From Atherix ibis (Eukaryota; Arthropoda; Insecta; Diptera; Athericidae), in the NCBI GenBank assembly GCA_958298945.1, contig OY282608.1, positions 79,966,806 to 80,030,805 of the forward strand: a stretch of 64,000 nt of DNA, written 5' to 3'. This document shows, in pieces, positions 13,781 through 27,815 of the stretch (position 1 is the first letter of the stretch; the number at the start of each line of letters is the position of its first letter). The notes under the pieces are model-generated. The model ran no database searches. It worked only from the letters and a program-made list of their open reading frames with translations, and was not told the origin of the DNA. The position numbers and the translations under genes are program-made.

Positions 13781-15771
13781 CTAACCAACCAACAAACCAA
13801 CAATCCAATTACCAACAAACCAACACACCAACAAACCAACAAACCAACAAACAAACAAACCAACAAACCAACAAACCAACAAACAAATAAACCAACAAAC
13901 CAACAAACGAACACACGAACAAACCAACAAACCAACAAACCAACAAACCAACAAACCAACAAACCAACAAACCAACAAACCAACAAACCAACAAACCACA
14001 AAACAACAAACCATCAAACCAACAAACAAACAAACCAACAAACCAACAAACCAACAAACCAACAAACCAACAAACCAACAAACCAAAAAACCAACAAACC
14101 AACAAACCAACAAACCAACAAACCAACAAACCAACAAACCAACAAACCAACAAACAAAGAAACCAAGAAACCAACAAACCAACAAACCAGCAAACCAACA
14201 AACCAACAAACCAACAAACCAAGAAACAAATAACCCAACAAACCAACAAACCAACAAACCGACAAACCAACAAACCAAAAAACCAATAAACCAACAAACC
14301 AACAAACCAACATACCAACAAACCAACAAACCAACAAACCAACAAACCAACAAACCAACAAACCAACAAACCAACAAACCAACAAACCAACAAAACAACA
14401 AACCATCAAACCAACAAACAAACAAACCAACAAACCAACAAACCAACAAACCAACAAACCAACAAACGAACAAACCAAAAAACCAACAAACCAACAAACC
14501 AACAAAGCAACAAACAAACAAACCAACAAACCAAAAAACCAAGAAACCAAAAAAACCAACAAACCAACAAACCAACAAACCAACAAACCAACAAACCAAC
14601 AAACCATCAAACCAACAAACCAATAAACCAACCAAGCCAACAAACCGACAAGCCAACAAACGAACAAACGAACAAACCAATAAACCAACAAACCAACAAA
14701 CCAACAAACGAACAAACCAACAAACCAACAAACCAACAAACCAACAAACCAACAAACCAACAAGATAATAAGCCAACAATTCAACAAACCAACAAACCAA
14801 AAAACCAACAAACCAACAAGCCAACAAACGAATAAACCAACAAACATACAAACCAACAAACTAACAAACCAACAAGCCAACAAACCAACAAACCAACAAA
14901 CAAATAAACCAACAAACCCACAAACCAATAAAGTAACAAACCAGCAAACCAACATACCAACAAGCCAAAAAGCCAACAAACCAAAAAACAAACAAACGAA
15001 CTAACGAGCAAACCAACAAACCAACAAACCAAGAAACCAACAAACCAACAAGCCAACAAACCAACAAACCAACAAACCAACAAACCAACAAACGAACAAA
15101 CAAATAAACCAACAAACCCACAAACCAATAAACTAACAAACCAACAAACCAACATACCAACAAACCAACAAACCAGCAAGCCAACAAACCAACAAACCAA
15201 CAAACCAACAAGCCAACAAACCAATAAACCAACAAACCAACAACCCAACAAACCAACAAACCAACAAGCCAGCAAACCAACAAACCAACAAGCCAACAAA
15301 CCAAAAAACCACAAACCAACAAACCAACAAACCCACAAACCAATAAACTTACAAACCAACAAACAAACAAACCATCAAACGAACAAACCAACAAACCAAC
15401 AAACAAATAAACCAACAAACGAACAAACCAACAAACCAACAAACCAACAAACCAACAAACCAACAAACCAACAAACCAACAAACCAACAAACCAACAAAC
15501 CAACAAACCAACAAAACAGCAAACCAACAAGCCAACAAGCCAACAAGCCAACAAACTAACAATCGAACAAACCAACGAACCAACAAACCAACAAGCCAAC
15601 AAGCCAACAAACCGACAAGCCAACAAATGAACAAACAAACAAACCAATAAACCTACAAACCAACAAACCAACAAACGAACAAACCAACAAACCAACAAAC
15701 CAACAAACCAACAAACCAACAAACCAACAAACCAACAAAGAAACAAACCAACAAACCAACAAACCAACAAA
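13781..15771 (+). repeat. Higher-order unit beta 1
   Basis: It has the same start signature as alpha 1 and shares the GATA landmark (14,764) and CGAACTAACGAGC (14,997). It then continues into a part without M1, which contains AAACCACAAACC, AATAAACTTAC and AAATGAAC landmarks. It matches the unit at 18,786 at an offset of 5,005: the start, the CGAACTAACGAGC site (14,997 and 20,002) and the block at 15,133/20,138 all agree. Confidence 0.87.
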
Positions 15772-17914
15772 CTAACCAACCAACAAACCAACAATCCAAT
15801 TACCAACAAACCAACACACCAACAAACCAACAAACCAACAAACAAACAAACCAACGAACCAACAAACACACAAACAAATAAACCAACAAACCAACAAACG
15901 AACACACGAACAAACCAACAAACCAACAAACCAACAAACCAACAAACCAACAAACCAACAAACCAACAAACCAACAAACCAACAAACCAACAAACCAACA
16001 AACCAACAAACCACAAAACAACAAACCATCAAACCAACAAACAAACAAACCAACAAACCAACAAACCAACAAACCAACAAACCAACAAACCAAAAAACCA
16101 ACAAACCAACAAACCAACAAACCAAGAAACCAACAAACCAACAAACCAACAAACCAACAAACCAAGAAACCAACAAACCAACAAACCAACAAACCAGCAA
16201 ACCAACAAACCAACAAACCAACAAACCAACAAACCAACAAACCAAGAAACAAATAACCCAACAAACCAACAAACCAACAAACCGACAAACCAACAAACCA
16301 AAAAACCAATAAACCAACAAACCAACAAACCGACATACCAACAAACCAACAAACCAACAAACCAACAAACCAACAAACCAACAAACCAACAAACCAACAA
16401 ACCAACAAACCAACAAAACAACAAACCATCAAACCAACAAACAAACAAACCAACAAACCAACAAACCAACAAACCAACAAACCAACAAACCAAAAAACCA
16501 ACAAACCAACAAACCAACAAAGCAACAAACAAACAAACCAACAAACCAAAAAACCAAGAAACCAAAAAAACCAACAAACCAACAAACCAACAAACCAACA
16601 AACCAACATACCAACAAACCAACAAACCAACAAACCATCAAACCAACAAACCAATAAACCAACCAAGCCAACAAACCGACAAGCCAACAAACGAACAAAC
16701 GAACAAACCAATAAACCAACAAACCAACAAACCAACAAACGAACAAACCAACAAACCAACAAACCAACAAACCAACAAACCAACAAACCAACAAGATAAT
16801 AAGCCAACAATTCAACAAACCAACAAACCAAAAAACCAACAAACCAACAAGCCAACAAACGAACAAACCAACAAACATACAAACCAACAAACTAACAAAC
16901 CAACAAGCCAACAAACCAACAAACCAACAAACAAATAAACCAACAAACCCACAAACCAATAAAGTAACAAACCAGCAAACCAACATACCAACAAGCCAAA
17001 AAGCCAACAAACCAAAAAACAAACAAACGAACTAACGAGCAAACCAACAAACCAACAAACCAAGAAACCAACAAACTAACAAACTAACAAACCAACAAAC
17101 CAATAACCAACAAACCAACAAACCAACATACCAACAAACCAACAAACAAACAAACCCACAAACCAACAAACCAAGAAACAAATAAACCAACAAACCAACA
17201 ACCGAACACACGAACAAACCAACAAACCAACAAACCAACAAACCAACAAACCAACAAACCAACAAACCAACAAACCAACAAACCAACAAACCAACAAACG
17301 AACAAACCAACAAATCAACAAACCAACAAACCAACAAACAAACCAACCAATAAACCAACAAACCAACAAACGAAAAAACGAACAAACGAACAAACGAACA
17401 AACCAACAAACCAACAAACTAACAAACCAACAAACCAACAAACCAACAAACAAACGAACCAATAAACCAACAAACCAACAAACCAACAAACCAACAAACC
17501 AACAAACCAACAAACCAACATACCATCAAACCAACAAACGAACAAACCAACAAACGAACAAACCAACAAACCAAACAACCAACAAACCAACAAACCAACA
17601 AACCAACAAACCAACAAACGAACAAACTAACAAACAAACAAACCAACAAACCAACAAACCAACAAACCAACAAACCAACAAACCAACAAACCAACAAACT
17701 AACAAACAAACAAACCAACAAACCAACAAACCAACAAAGCAACAAACCAACAAACCAACAAACCAACAAACCAACAAACCAACAAACCAACAAACCAACA
17801 AACCAACAAACCAACAAACCAACAAACAAACAAACCAACAAACCAACAAACCAACAAACCAACAAACCAACAAACCAACAAACCAACAAAGAAACAAACC
17901 AACAAACCAACAAA
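15772..17914 (+). repeat. Higher-order unit alpha 2
   Basis: A second copy of 11,622-13,780. Landmarks: CACACG at 15,899, CCGAC at 16,676, GATAATAAG at 16,795, CGAACTAACGAGC at 17,028 and M1 at 17,076. After M1 the offset to alpha 1 falls from 4,158 to 4,134, a loss of 24 bases, which is exactly three octamers. Its tail (from about 17,299) is duplicated in tandem. Confidence 0.88.
17076..17215 (+). repeat. Composite module M1, copy 5 (inside alpha unit 2)
   Basis: It corresponds to 12,918-13,057 at an offset of 4,158. Both ends fit: CTAAC at 12,918 and 17,076, and the CACACG landmark at 13,045 and 17,203. Confidence 0.88.
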
Positions 17915-19040
17915 CTAACCAACCAACAAACCAACAATCCAATTACCAACAAACCAACACACCAACAAACCAACAAACCAACAAACAAACAAACCAACAA
18001 ACCAACAAACCAACAAACAAATAAACCAACAAACCAACAAACGAAAACACGAACAAACCAACAAACCAACAAACCAACAAACCAACAAACCAACAAACCA
18101 ACAAACCAACAAACCAACAAACCAACAAACCAACAAACCAACAAACCAACAAACCAACAAACCAACAAACGAACAAACCAACAAATCAACAAACCAACAA
18201 ACCAACAAACAAACCAACCAATAAACCAACAAACCAACAAACGAAAAAACGAACAAACGAACAAACGAACAAACCAACAAACCAACAAACTAACAAACCA
18301 ACAAACCAACAAACCAACAAACAAACGAACCAATAAACCAACAAACCAACAAACCAACAAACCAACAAACCAACAAACCAACAAACCAACATACCATCAA
18401 ACCAACAAACGAACAAACCAACAAACGAACAAACCAACAAACCAAACAACCAACAAACCAACAAACCAACAAACCAACAAACCAACAAACGAACAAACTA
18501 ACAAACAAACAAACCAACAAACCAACAAACCAACAAACCAACAAACCAACAAACCAACAAACCAACAAACTAACAAACAAACAAACCAACAAACCAACAA
18601 ACCAACAAAGCAACAAACCAACAAACCAACAAACCAACAAACCAACAAACCAACAAACCAACAAACCAACAAACCAACAAACCAACAAACCAACAAACAA
18701 ACAAACCAACAAACCAACAAACCAACAAACCAACAAACCAACAAACCAACAAACCAACAAAGAAACAAACCAACAAACCAACAAACTAACCAACCAACAA
18801 ACCAACAATCCAATTACCAACAAACCAACACACCAACAAACCAACAAACCAACAAACAAACAAACCAACAAACCAACAAACCAACAAACAAATAAACCAA
18901 CAAACCAACAAACGAAAACACGAACAAACCAACAAACCAACAAACCAACAAACCAACAAACCAACAAACCAACAAACCAACAAACCAACAAACCAACAAA
19001 CCACAAAACAACAAACCATCAAACCAACAAACAAACAAAC
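17299..19040 (+). repeat. 871-bp tandem duplication across the alpha/beta junction
   Basis: Two successive copies, about 17,299-18,169 and 18,170-19,040. Landmarks repeat at exactly 871 bases: the CGAAAAAACG unit (17,371 and 18,242), the start signature (17,915 and 18,786) and CGAAAACACG (18,042 and 18,913). As far as I can compare them the copies show no differences, so this looks like a recent event. 871 is one less than a multiple of 8, which fits a register-shifted unit near 17,572 being included. It covers the alpha 2 tail plus the beta head, and lengthens the second dimer. Confidence 0.88.
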
Positions 19041-21568
19041 CAACAAACCAACAAACCAACAAACCAACAAACCAACAAACCAACAAACCAAAAAACCAAC
19101 AAACCAACAAACCAACAAACCAACAAACCAACAAACCAACAAACCAACAAACCAACAAACCAACAAACAAAGAAACCAAGAAACCAACAAACCAACAAAC
19201 CAGCAAACCAACAAACCAACAAACCAACAAACCAAGAAACAAATAACCCAACAAACCAACAAACCAACAAACCGACAAACCAACAAACCAAAAAACCAAT
19301 AAACCAACAAACCAACAAACCAACATACCAACAAACCAACAAACCAACAAACCAACAAACCAACAAACCAACAAACCAACAAACCAACAAACCAACAAAC
19401 CAACAAACCAACAAAACAACAAACCATCAAACCAACAAACAAACAAACCAACAAACCAACAAACCAACAAACCAACAAACCAACAAACGAACAAACCAAA
19501 AAACCAACAAACCAACAAACCAACAAAGCAACAAACAAACAAACCAACAAACCAAAAAACCAAGAAACCACAAAAACCAACAAACCAACAAACCAACAAA
19601 CCAACAAACCAACAAACCAACAAACCATCAAACCAACAAACCAATAAACCAACCAAGCCAACAAACCGACAAGCCAACAAACGAACAAACGAACAAACCA
19701 ATAAACCAACAAACCAACAAACCAACAAACGAACAAACCAACAAACCAACAAACCAACAAACCAACAAACCAACAAGATAATAAGCCAACAATTCAACAA
19801 ACCAACAAACCAAAAAACCAACAAACCAACAAGCCAACAAACGAACAAACCAACAAACATACAAACCAACAAACTAACAAACCAACAAGCCAACAAACCA
19901 ACAAACAAATAAACCAACAAACCCACAAACCAATAAAGTAACAAACCAGCAAACCAACATACCAACAAGCCAAAAAGCCAACAAACCAAAAAACAAACAA
20001 ACGAACTAACGAGCAAACCAACAAACCAACAAACCAAGAAACCAACAAACCAACAAGCCAACAAACCAACAAACCAACAAACCAACAAACCAACAAACCA
20101 ACAAACAAATAAACCAACAAACCCACAAACCAATAAACTAACAAACCAACAAACCAACATACCAACAAACCAACAAACCAGCAAGCCAACAAACCAACAA
20201 ACCAACAAACCAACAAGCCAACAAACCAATAAACCAACAAACCAACAACCCAACAAACCAACAAACCAACAAGCCAGCAAACCAACAAACCAACAAGCCA
20301 ACAAACCAAAAAACCACAAACCAACAAACCAACAAACCCACAAACCAATAAACTTACAAACCAACAAACAAACAAACCATCAAACGAACAAACCAACAAA
20401 CCAACAAACAAATAAACCAACAAACGAACAAACCAACAAACCAACAAACCAACAAACCAACAAACCAACAAACCAACAAACCAACAAACCAACAAACCAA
20501 CAAACCAACAAACCAACAAACCAACAAACCAACAAACCAACAAGCCAACAAGCCAACAAGCCAACAAACTAACAATCGAACAAACCAACGAACCAACAAA
20601 CCAACAAGCCAACAAGCCAACAAACCGACAAGCCAACAAATGAACAAACAAACAAACCAATAAACCTACAAACCAACAAACCAACAAACGAACAAACCAA
20701 CAAACCAACAAACCAACAAACCAACAAAGCAATAAACCAACAAACCAAGAAACCAACAAACCAACAAACCAACAAACCAACAAACCAACAAGTCAACAAG
20801 CCAACAAACCAACAAACCAACAAACGAACAAACCAATAAGCCAACAAGCCAACAAACCGACAAGCCAACAAATGAACAAACGAACAAACAAAAAAACCAA
20901 CAAACCAAGAAACCAACAAAGCAACAAACAAACAAACCAACAAACCAAAAAACCAAGAATCCAACAAACCAACAAACCAACAAACCAACAAACCAACAAA
21001 CCAACAAACCAACATACCATCAAACCAACAAACCAACAAACCAACAAACTAACAAACAAACAAACAAACAAACCAACAAGCCAACAAACCAACAAAGAAA
21101 CAAACTAACAAACCAACAAACCAACAAACCAACAAACCAAAAAACCAACAAACCAACAAACCAACAAACGAACAAACCAACAAACCAACAAACCAACAAA
21201 CCAACAAACCAAACAACCAACAAACCAACAAACCAACAAACCAACAAACCAACAAACGAACAAACTAACAAACAAACAAACCAACAAACCAACAAACCAA
21301 CAAACCAACAAACCAACAAACCAACAAACCAACAAACTAACAAACAAACAAACCAACAAACCAACAAACCAACAAAGCAACAAACCAACAAACCAACAAA
21401 CCAACAAACCAACAAACCAACAAACCAACAAACCAACAAACCAACAAACCAACAAACCAACAAACAAACAAACCAACAAACCAACAAACCAACAAACCAA
21501 CAAACCAACAAACCAACAAACCAACAAACCAACAAAGAAACAAACCAACAAACCAACAAACCAACAAA
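18786..21568 (+). repeat. Higher-order unit beta 2
   Basis: It matches beta 1 at an offset of 5,005-5,013 from its start to about 20,650; 5,005 equals 4,134 plus the 871-base insertion. It is about 0.79 kb longer than beta 1, the extra part lying roughly at 20,700-21,490. Its head shares CGAAAACACG with the 871-bp duplication where beta 1 has CGAACACACG. GATAATAAG is at 19,777. Confidence 0.82.
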
Positions 21569-23370
21569 CTAACCAACCAACAAACCAACAATCCAATTAC
21601 CAACAAACCAACACACCAACAAACCAACAAACCAACAAACAAACAAACCAACAAACCAACAAACCAACAAACAAATAAACCAACAAACCAACAAACCAAC
21701 AAACCAACAAACCAACAAACCAACAAACCAACAAACCAACAAACCAGCAAACCAACAAACCAACAAACCAACAAACCAACAAACCAACAAACCAAGAAAC
21801 AAATAACCCAACAAACCAACAAACCAACAAACCGACAAACCAACAAACCAACAAACCAACAAACCAGCAAACCAAAAAACCAACAAACCAACAAACCAAC
21901 AAACCAACAAACCAACAAACCAACAAACCAACAAACCAACAAACCAACAAACCAACAAACCAACAAACCAACAAACCAGCAAACCAACAAACCAACAAAC
22001 CAACAAACCAACAAACCAACAAACCAAGAAACAAATAACCCAACAAACCAACAAACCAACAAACCGACAAACCAACAAACCAAAAAACCAATAAACCAAC
22101 AAACCAACAAACCAACATACCAACAAACCAACAAACCAACAAACCAACAAACCAACAAACCAACAAACCAACAAACCAACAAAACAACTAACCATCAAAC
22201 CAACAAACAAACAAACCAACAAACCAACAAACCAACAAACCAACAAACCAACAAACCAACAAACCAAAAAACCAGCAAACCAACAAACCAACAAAGCAAC
22301 AAACAAACAAACCAACAAACCAAAAAACCAAGAAACCAAAAAAACCAACAAACCAACAAACCAACAAACCAACAAACCAACAAACCAACATACCAACAAA
22401 CCAACAAACCAACAAACCATCAAACCAACAAACCAATAAGCCAACCAAGCCAACAAACCGACAAGCCAACAAACGAACAAACGAACAAACCAATAAACCA
22501 ACAAACCAACAAACCAACAAACGAACAAACCAACAAACCAACAAACCAACAAACCAACAAGATAATAAGCCAACAATTCAACAAACCAACAAACCAAAAA
22601 ACTAACAAACCAACAAGCCAACAAACGAACAAACCAACAAACATACAAACCAACAAACTAACAAACCAACAAGCCAACAAACCAACAAACCAACAAACAA
22701 ATAAACCAACAAACCCACAAACCAATAAAGTAACAAACCAGCAAACCAACATACCAACAAGCCAAAAAGCCAACAAACCAAAAAACAAACAAACGAACTA
22801 ACGAGCAAACCAACAAACCAACAAACCAAGAAACCAACAAACCAACAAGCCAACAAACCAACAAACCAACAAACCAACAAACCAACAAACCAACAAACTA
22901 ACAAACAAATAAACCAACAAACCCACAAACCAATAAACTAACAAACCAACAAACCAACATACCAACAAACCAACAAACCAGCAAGCCAACAAACCAACAA
23001 ACCAACAAACCAACAAACCAACAAACCAATAAACCAACAAACCAACAACCCAACAAACCAACAAACCAACAAGCCAGCAAACCAACAAACCAACAAGCCA
23101 ACAAACCAAAAAACCACAAACCAACAAACCAACAAACCCACAAACCAATAAACTTACAAACCAACAAACAAACAAACCATCAAACGAACAAACCAACAAA
23201 CCAACAAACAAATAAACCAACAAACGAACAAACCAACAAACCAACAAACCAACAAACCAACAAACCAACAAACCAACAAACCAACAAACCAACAAACCAA
23301 CAAACCAACAAACCAACAAACCAACAAACCAACAAACCAACAAGCCAACAAGCCAACAAGCCAACAAGCC
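21569..23370 (+). repeat. Higher-order unit beta 3 (right boundary approximate)
   Basis: It starts with the CTAACCAACC signature. It follows beta 2 at offsets of 2,783 (start), 2,784 (GATAATAAG at 22,561), 2,792 (CGAACTAACGAGC at 22,794) and 2,800 (the block at 20,138/22,938). The drift is in whole octamers. It lacks the CACACG landmark near its head. The right boundary is not sharp. Confidence 0.7.
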
Positions 23371-25266
23371 AACAAACTAACAATCGAACAAACCAACGAA
23401 CCAACAAACCAACAAGCCAACAAGCCAACAAACCGACAAGCCAACAAATGAACAAACAAACAAACCAATAAACCTACAAACCAACAAACCAACAAACGAA
23501 CAAACCAACAAACCAACAAACCAACAAACCAACAAAGCAATAAACCAACAAACCAAGAAACCAACAAACCAACAAACCAACAAACCAACAAACCAACAAA
23601 CCAACAAGTCAACAAGCCAACAAACCAACAAACCAACAAACGAACAAACCAATAAGCCAACAAGCCAACAAACCGACAAGCCAACAAACGAACAAACGAA
23701 CAAACAAAAAAACCAACAAACCAACAAACCAACAAAGCAACAAACAAACAAACCAACAAACCAAAAAACCAAGAAACCAACAAACCAACAAACCAACAAA
23801 CCAACAAACCAACAAACCAACAAGCCAACAAACCAACATACCAACAAACCAACAAACCAACAAAGCAATAAACCAACAAACCAACAAACCAACAAACCAA
23901 CAAACCAACAAACCAACAAACCAACAAGTCAACAAGCCAACAAACCAACAAACCAACAAACGAACAAACCAATAAGCCAACAAACCAACAAACCGACAAG
24001 CCAACAAACGAACAAACGAACAAACCAAAAAACCAACAAACCAACAAACCAACAAACCAACAAACCAACAAACGAACAAACCAATAAGCCAACAAGCCAA
24101 CAAACCGACAAGCCAACAAACGAACAAACGAACAAACAAAAAAACCAACAAACCAACAAACCAACAAAGCAACAAACAAACAAACCAACAAACCAAAAAA
24201 CCAAGAAACCAACAAACCAACAAACCAACAAACCAACAAACCAACAAACCAACAAGCCAACAAACCAACATACCAACAAACCAACAAACCAACAAAGCAA
24301 TAAACCAACAAACCAACAAACCAACAAACCAACAAACCAACAAACCAACAAACCAACAAGTCAACAAGCCAACAAACCAACAAACCAACAAACGAACAAA
24401 CCAATAAGCCAACAAACCAACAAACCGACAAGCCAACAAACGAACAAACGAACAAACCAAAAAACCAACAAACCAACAAACCAACAAAGCAACAGACAAA
24501 CAAACCAACAAACCAAAAAACCAAGAAACCAACAAACCAACAAACCAACAAACCAACAAACTAACAAACAAACAAACCAACAAACCAACAAACCAACAAA
24601 CCAACAAACGAACAAACCAACAAACCAACAAACCAAGAAACCAACAAACAAACAAACCAACAAACCAACAAACCAACAAACCAACAAACCAACAAACCAA
24701 CAAACCAACAAACCAACAAACCAACAAACCAACAAACCAACAAACCAACAAACCAACACACCAACAAACAAACAAACAAACAAACCAACAAACCAACAAA
24801 GCAACAAACCAACAAACCAACAAACCAACAAACCAACAAACCAACAAACCAACAAACCAACAAACCAACAAACCAACAAGCCAACAAATGAACAAACAAA
24901 CAAACCAACAAACCAACAAACCAACAAACCAACAAACCAACAAACCAACAAACCAGCAAACCAACAAACCAACAAACCAACAAACCAACAAACCAACAAA
25001 CCAACAAACCAACAAACTAACAAACCAACAAACCAATAATCCAATAACCAACAAACCAACAAACCAACAAACCAACAAACCAACAAACAAACAAACCAAC
25101 AAACCAACAAACAAATAAACCAACAAACCAACAAACGAATACACGAACAAACAAACAAACCAACAAACCACTAAACCAACAAACCAACAAACCAACAAAC
25201 CAACAAACCAACAAACCAACAAACCAACAAACCAAAAAACCAACAAACCAACAAAACAACAAACCA
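23370..25266 (+). repeat. Satellite segment between the beta and 2.2-2.5 kb families
   Basis: Octamer repeat with frequent AAGCC, CCGACAAGCC and CGAAC variants on the left, including the 432-bp duplication. A purer stretch at about 24,560-25,020 leads to the last CACACG-type landmark (CGAATACACG, near 25,137). I see no gene or unique sequence. Confidence 0.7.
23640..24505 (+). repeat. 432-bp tandem duplication
   Basis: Landmarks recur at exactly 432 bases, which is 54 octamers: CCGAC (G at 23,675 and 24,107), the CAAACAAAAAAACC unit (23,701 and 24,133) and a second CCGAC (G at 23,995 and 24,427). The CATACC and AAGCAATAAACC variants between them repeat in the same order. I saw no difference between the copies over most of their length, so the duplication seems recent. 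Confidence 0.88.
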
Positions 25267-27815
25267 TCAACCCAACAAACAAACAAACCAACAAACCAAC
25301 AAACCAACAAACCATAAAACCAACAAACCAACGAACCAACAATCCAGCAAACCAACAAACCAACAAACCAACAAACCAACAAACCAACAAACCAACAAAC
25401 CAAGAAACAAATAACCCAACAAACCAACAAACCAACAAACCGACAAACCAACAAACCAAAAAACCAATAAACCAACAAACCAACAAACCAACATACCAAC
25501 AAACCAACAAACCAACAAACCAACAAACCAACAAACCAACAAACCAACAAACCAACAAACCAACATAACAACAAACCATCAAACCAACAAACAAACAAAC
25601 AAACAAACCAACAAACCAACAAACCAACAAACCAACAAACCAACAAACCAACAAACCAACAAACCAAAAAACCAACAAACCAACAAACCAACAAAGCAAC
25701 AAACAAACAAACCAACAAACCAAAAAACCAAGAAACCAACAAACCAACAAACCAACAAACCAACAAACCAACAAACCAACAAACCAACATACCAACAAAC
25801 CAACAAACCAACAAACCAACAAACCAACAAACCAATAAACCAACCAAGCCAACAAACCGACAAGCCAACAAACGAACAAACGAACAAACGAACAAACGAA
25901 CAAACCAATAAACCAACAAACCAACAAACCAACAAACGAACAAACCAACAAACCAACAAACCAACAAACCAACAAACCAACAAGATAATAAGCCAACAAT
26001 CCAACAAACCAACAAACCAACAAACCAAAAAACCAACAAACCAACGAGCCAACAAACGAACAAACCAACAAACATACAAACCAACAAACTAACAAACCAA
26101 CAAGCCAACAAACCAACAAACCAACAAACAAATAAACCAACAAACCCACAAACCAATAAACTAACAAACCAACAAACCAACATACCAACAAGCCAACAAG
26201 CAAACAAACCAAAAAACAAACAAACGAACTAACGAACAAACCAACAAACCAACAAACCAACAAACCAACAAACCAACAAGCCAACAAACCAACAAACCAA
26301 CAAACCAACAAACCAACAAACCAACAAACCAACAAACAAATAAACCAACAAACCCACAAACCAATAAACTAACAAACCAACAAACCAACATATCAACAAA
26401 CCAACAAACCAGCAAGCCAACAAACCAACAAACCAACAAACCAACAAACCAACAAACCAATAAACCAACAAACCAACAACCCAACAAACCAACAAACCAA
26501 CAAGCCAGCTAACCAACAAACCAACAAGCCAACAAACCAAAAAACCACATACCAACAAACCAACAAACCCACAAACCAATAAACTTACAAACCAACAAAC
26601 GAACAAACCATCAAACGAACAAACCAACAAACCAACAAACAAATAAACCAACAAACGAACAAACCAACAAACCAACAAACCAACAAACCAACAAACCAAC
26701 AAACCAACAAACCAACAAACCAACAAACCAACAAACCAACAAACCAACAAACCAACAAGCCAACAAGCCAACAAGCCAACAAACCAACAATCGAACAAAC
26801 CAACAAACCAACAAGCTAACAAGCCAACAAACCGACAAGCCAACAAATGAACGAACAAACAAACCAATAAACCTACAAACCAACAAACCAACAAACGAAC
26901 AAACCAACAAACCAACAAACCAACAAACCAACAAAGCAATAAACCAACAAACCAACAAACCAACAATCCAACAAACCAACAAACCAACAAACCAACAAAC
27001 CAACAAGTCAACAAGCCAACAAACCAACAAACCAACAAACGAACAAACCAATAAGCCAACAAGCCAACAAACCGACAAGCCAACAAACGAACAAACGAAC
27101 AAACCAATAAACCAACAAACCAACAAACGAACAAACCAACAAACCAACAAACCAACAAGCCTACAAGCCAACAAGCCAACAAACCAACAAACCAACAAAC
27201 GAACAAACCAACAAACCATCAAACCAACAAACCAACAAACCAATAAACCAACAAACCAACAAGCCAACAAACCAATACGCCAACAGACCAAAAAACCACA
27301 AACCGACAAACCAACAAACAAACAAACCAACAAAACAACAAACGAACAAACTAACAATCCAGCAAACCAACAAATCAACATACCAACAAGCCAACAAGCC
27401 AACAAGCCAAAAAACCAACAAACCATCAAACCAACAAACCAACAAACCAACAAGCCAACAAACCAACAAACCAACACGCCAACAAACCAAAAAACCACAA
27501 ACCAACAAACCAACAAACCCACAAACCAATAAACTTACAAACCAACAAACCAATATACCAACAAACGAACAAACCAACAAACCAACAAACCAACAAGCCA
27601 GCTAACCAACAAACCAACAAGCCAACAAACCAAAAAACCACAAACCAACAAACCAACAAACCCACAAACCAATAAACTTACAAACCAACAAACGAACAAA
27701 CCATCAAACGAACAAACCAACAAACCAACAAACAAATAAACCAACAAACGAACAAACCAACAAACCAACAAACCAACAAACCAAAAAACCAACAAACCAA
27801 CAAAACAACAAACCA
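25267..27815 (+). repeat. Higher-order unit, 2.2-2.5 kb family, copy 1
   Basis: Defined by CCATCAACCC (T at 25,267), CCATAAAACC (T at 25,315), GATAATAAG at 25,984 followed by AATCC rather than AATTC, and CGAACTAACGAAC near 26,224. The first two landmarks recur 2,549 bases on and the GATA landmark 2,509 bases on, so indels separate the copies. Confidence 0.82.
27161..27580 (+). repeat. Dispersed duplicate, left copy (offset 4,691)
   Basis: A 420-base stretch with AAGCCTAC, CCATCAAACC, AATACGCCAACAGACC (T at 27,276), AACTAACAATCCAGC and AAATCAACATACC in order. The same order recurs at 31,852-32,271. Confidence 0.85.
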
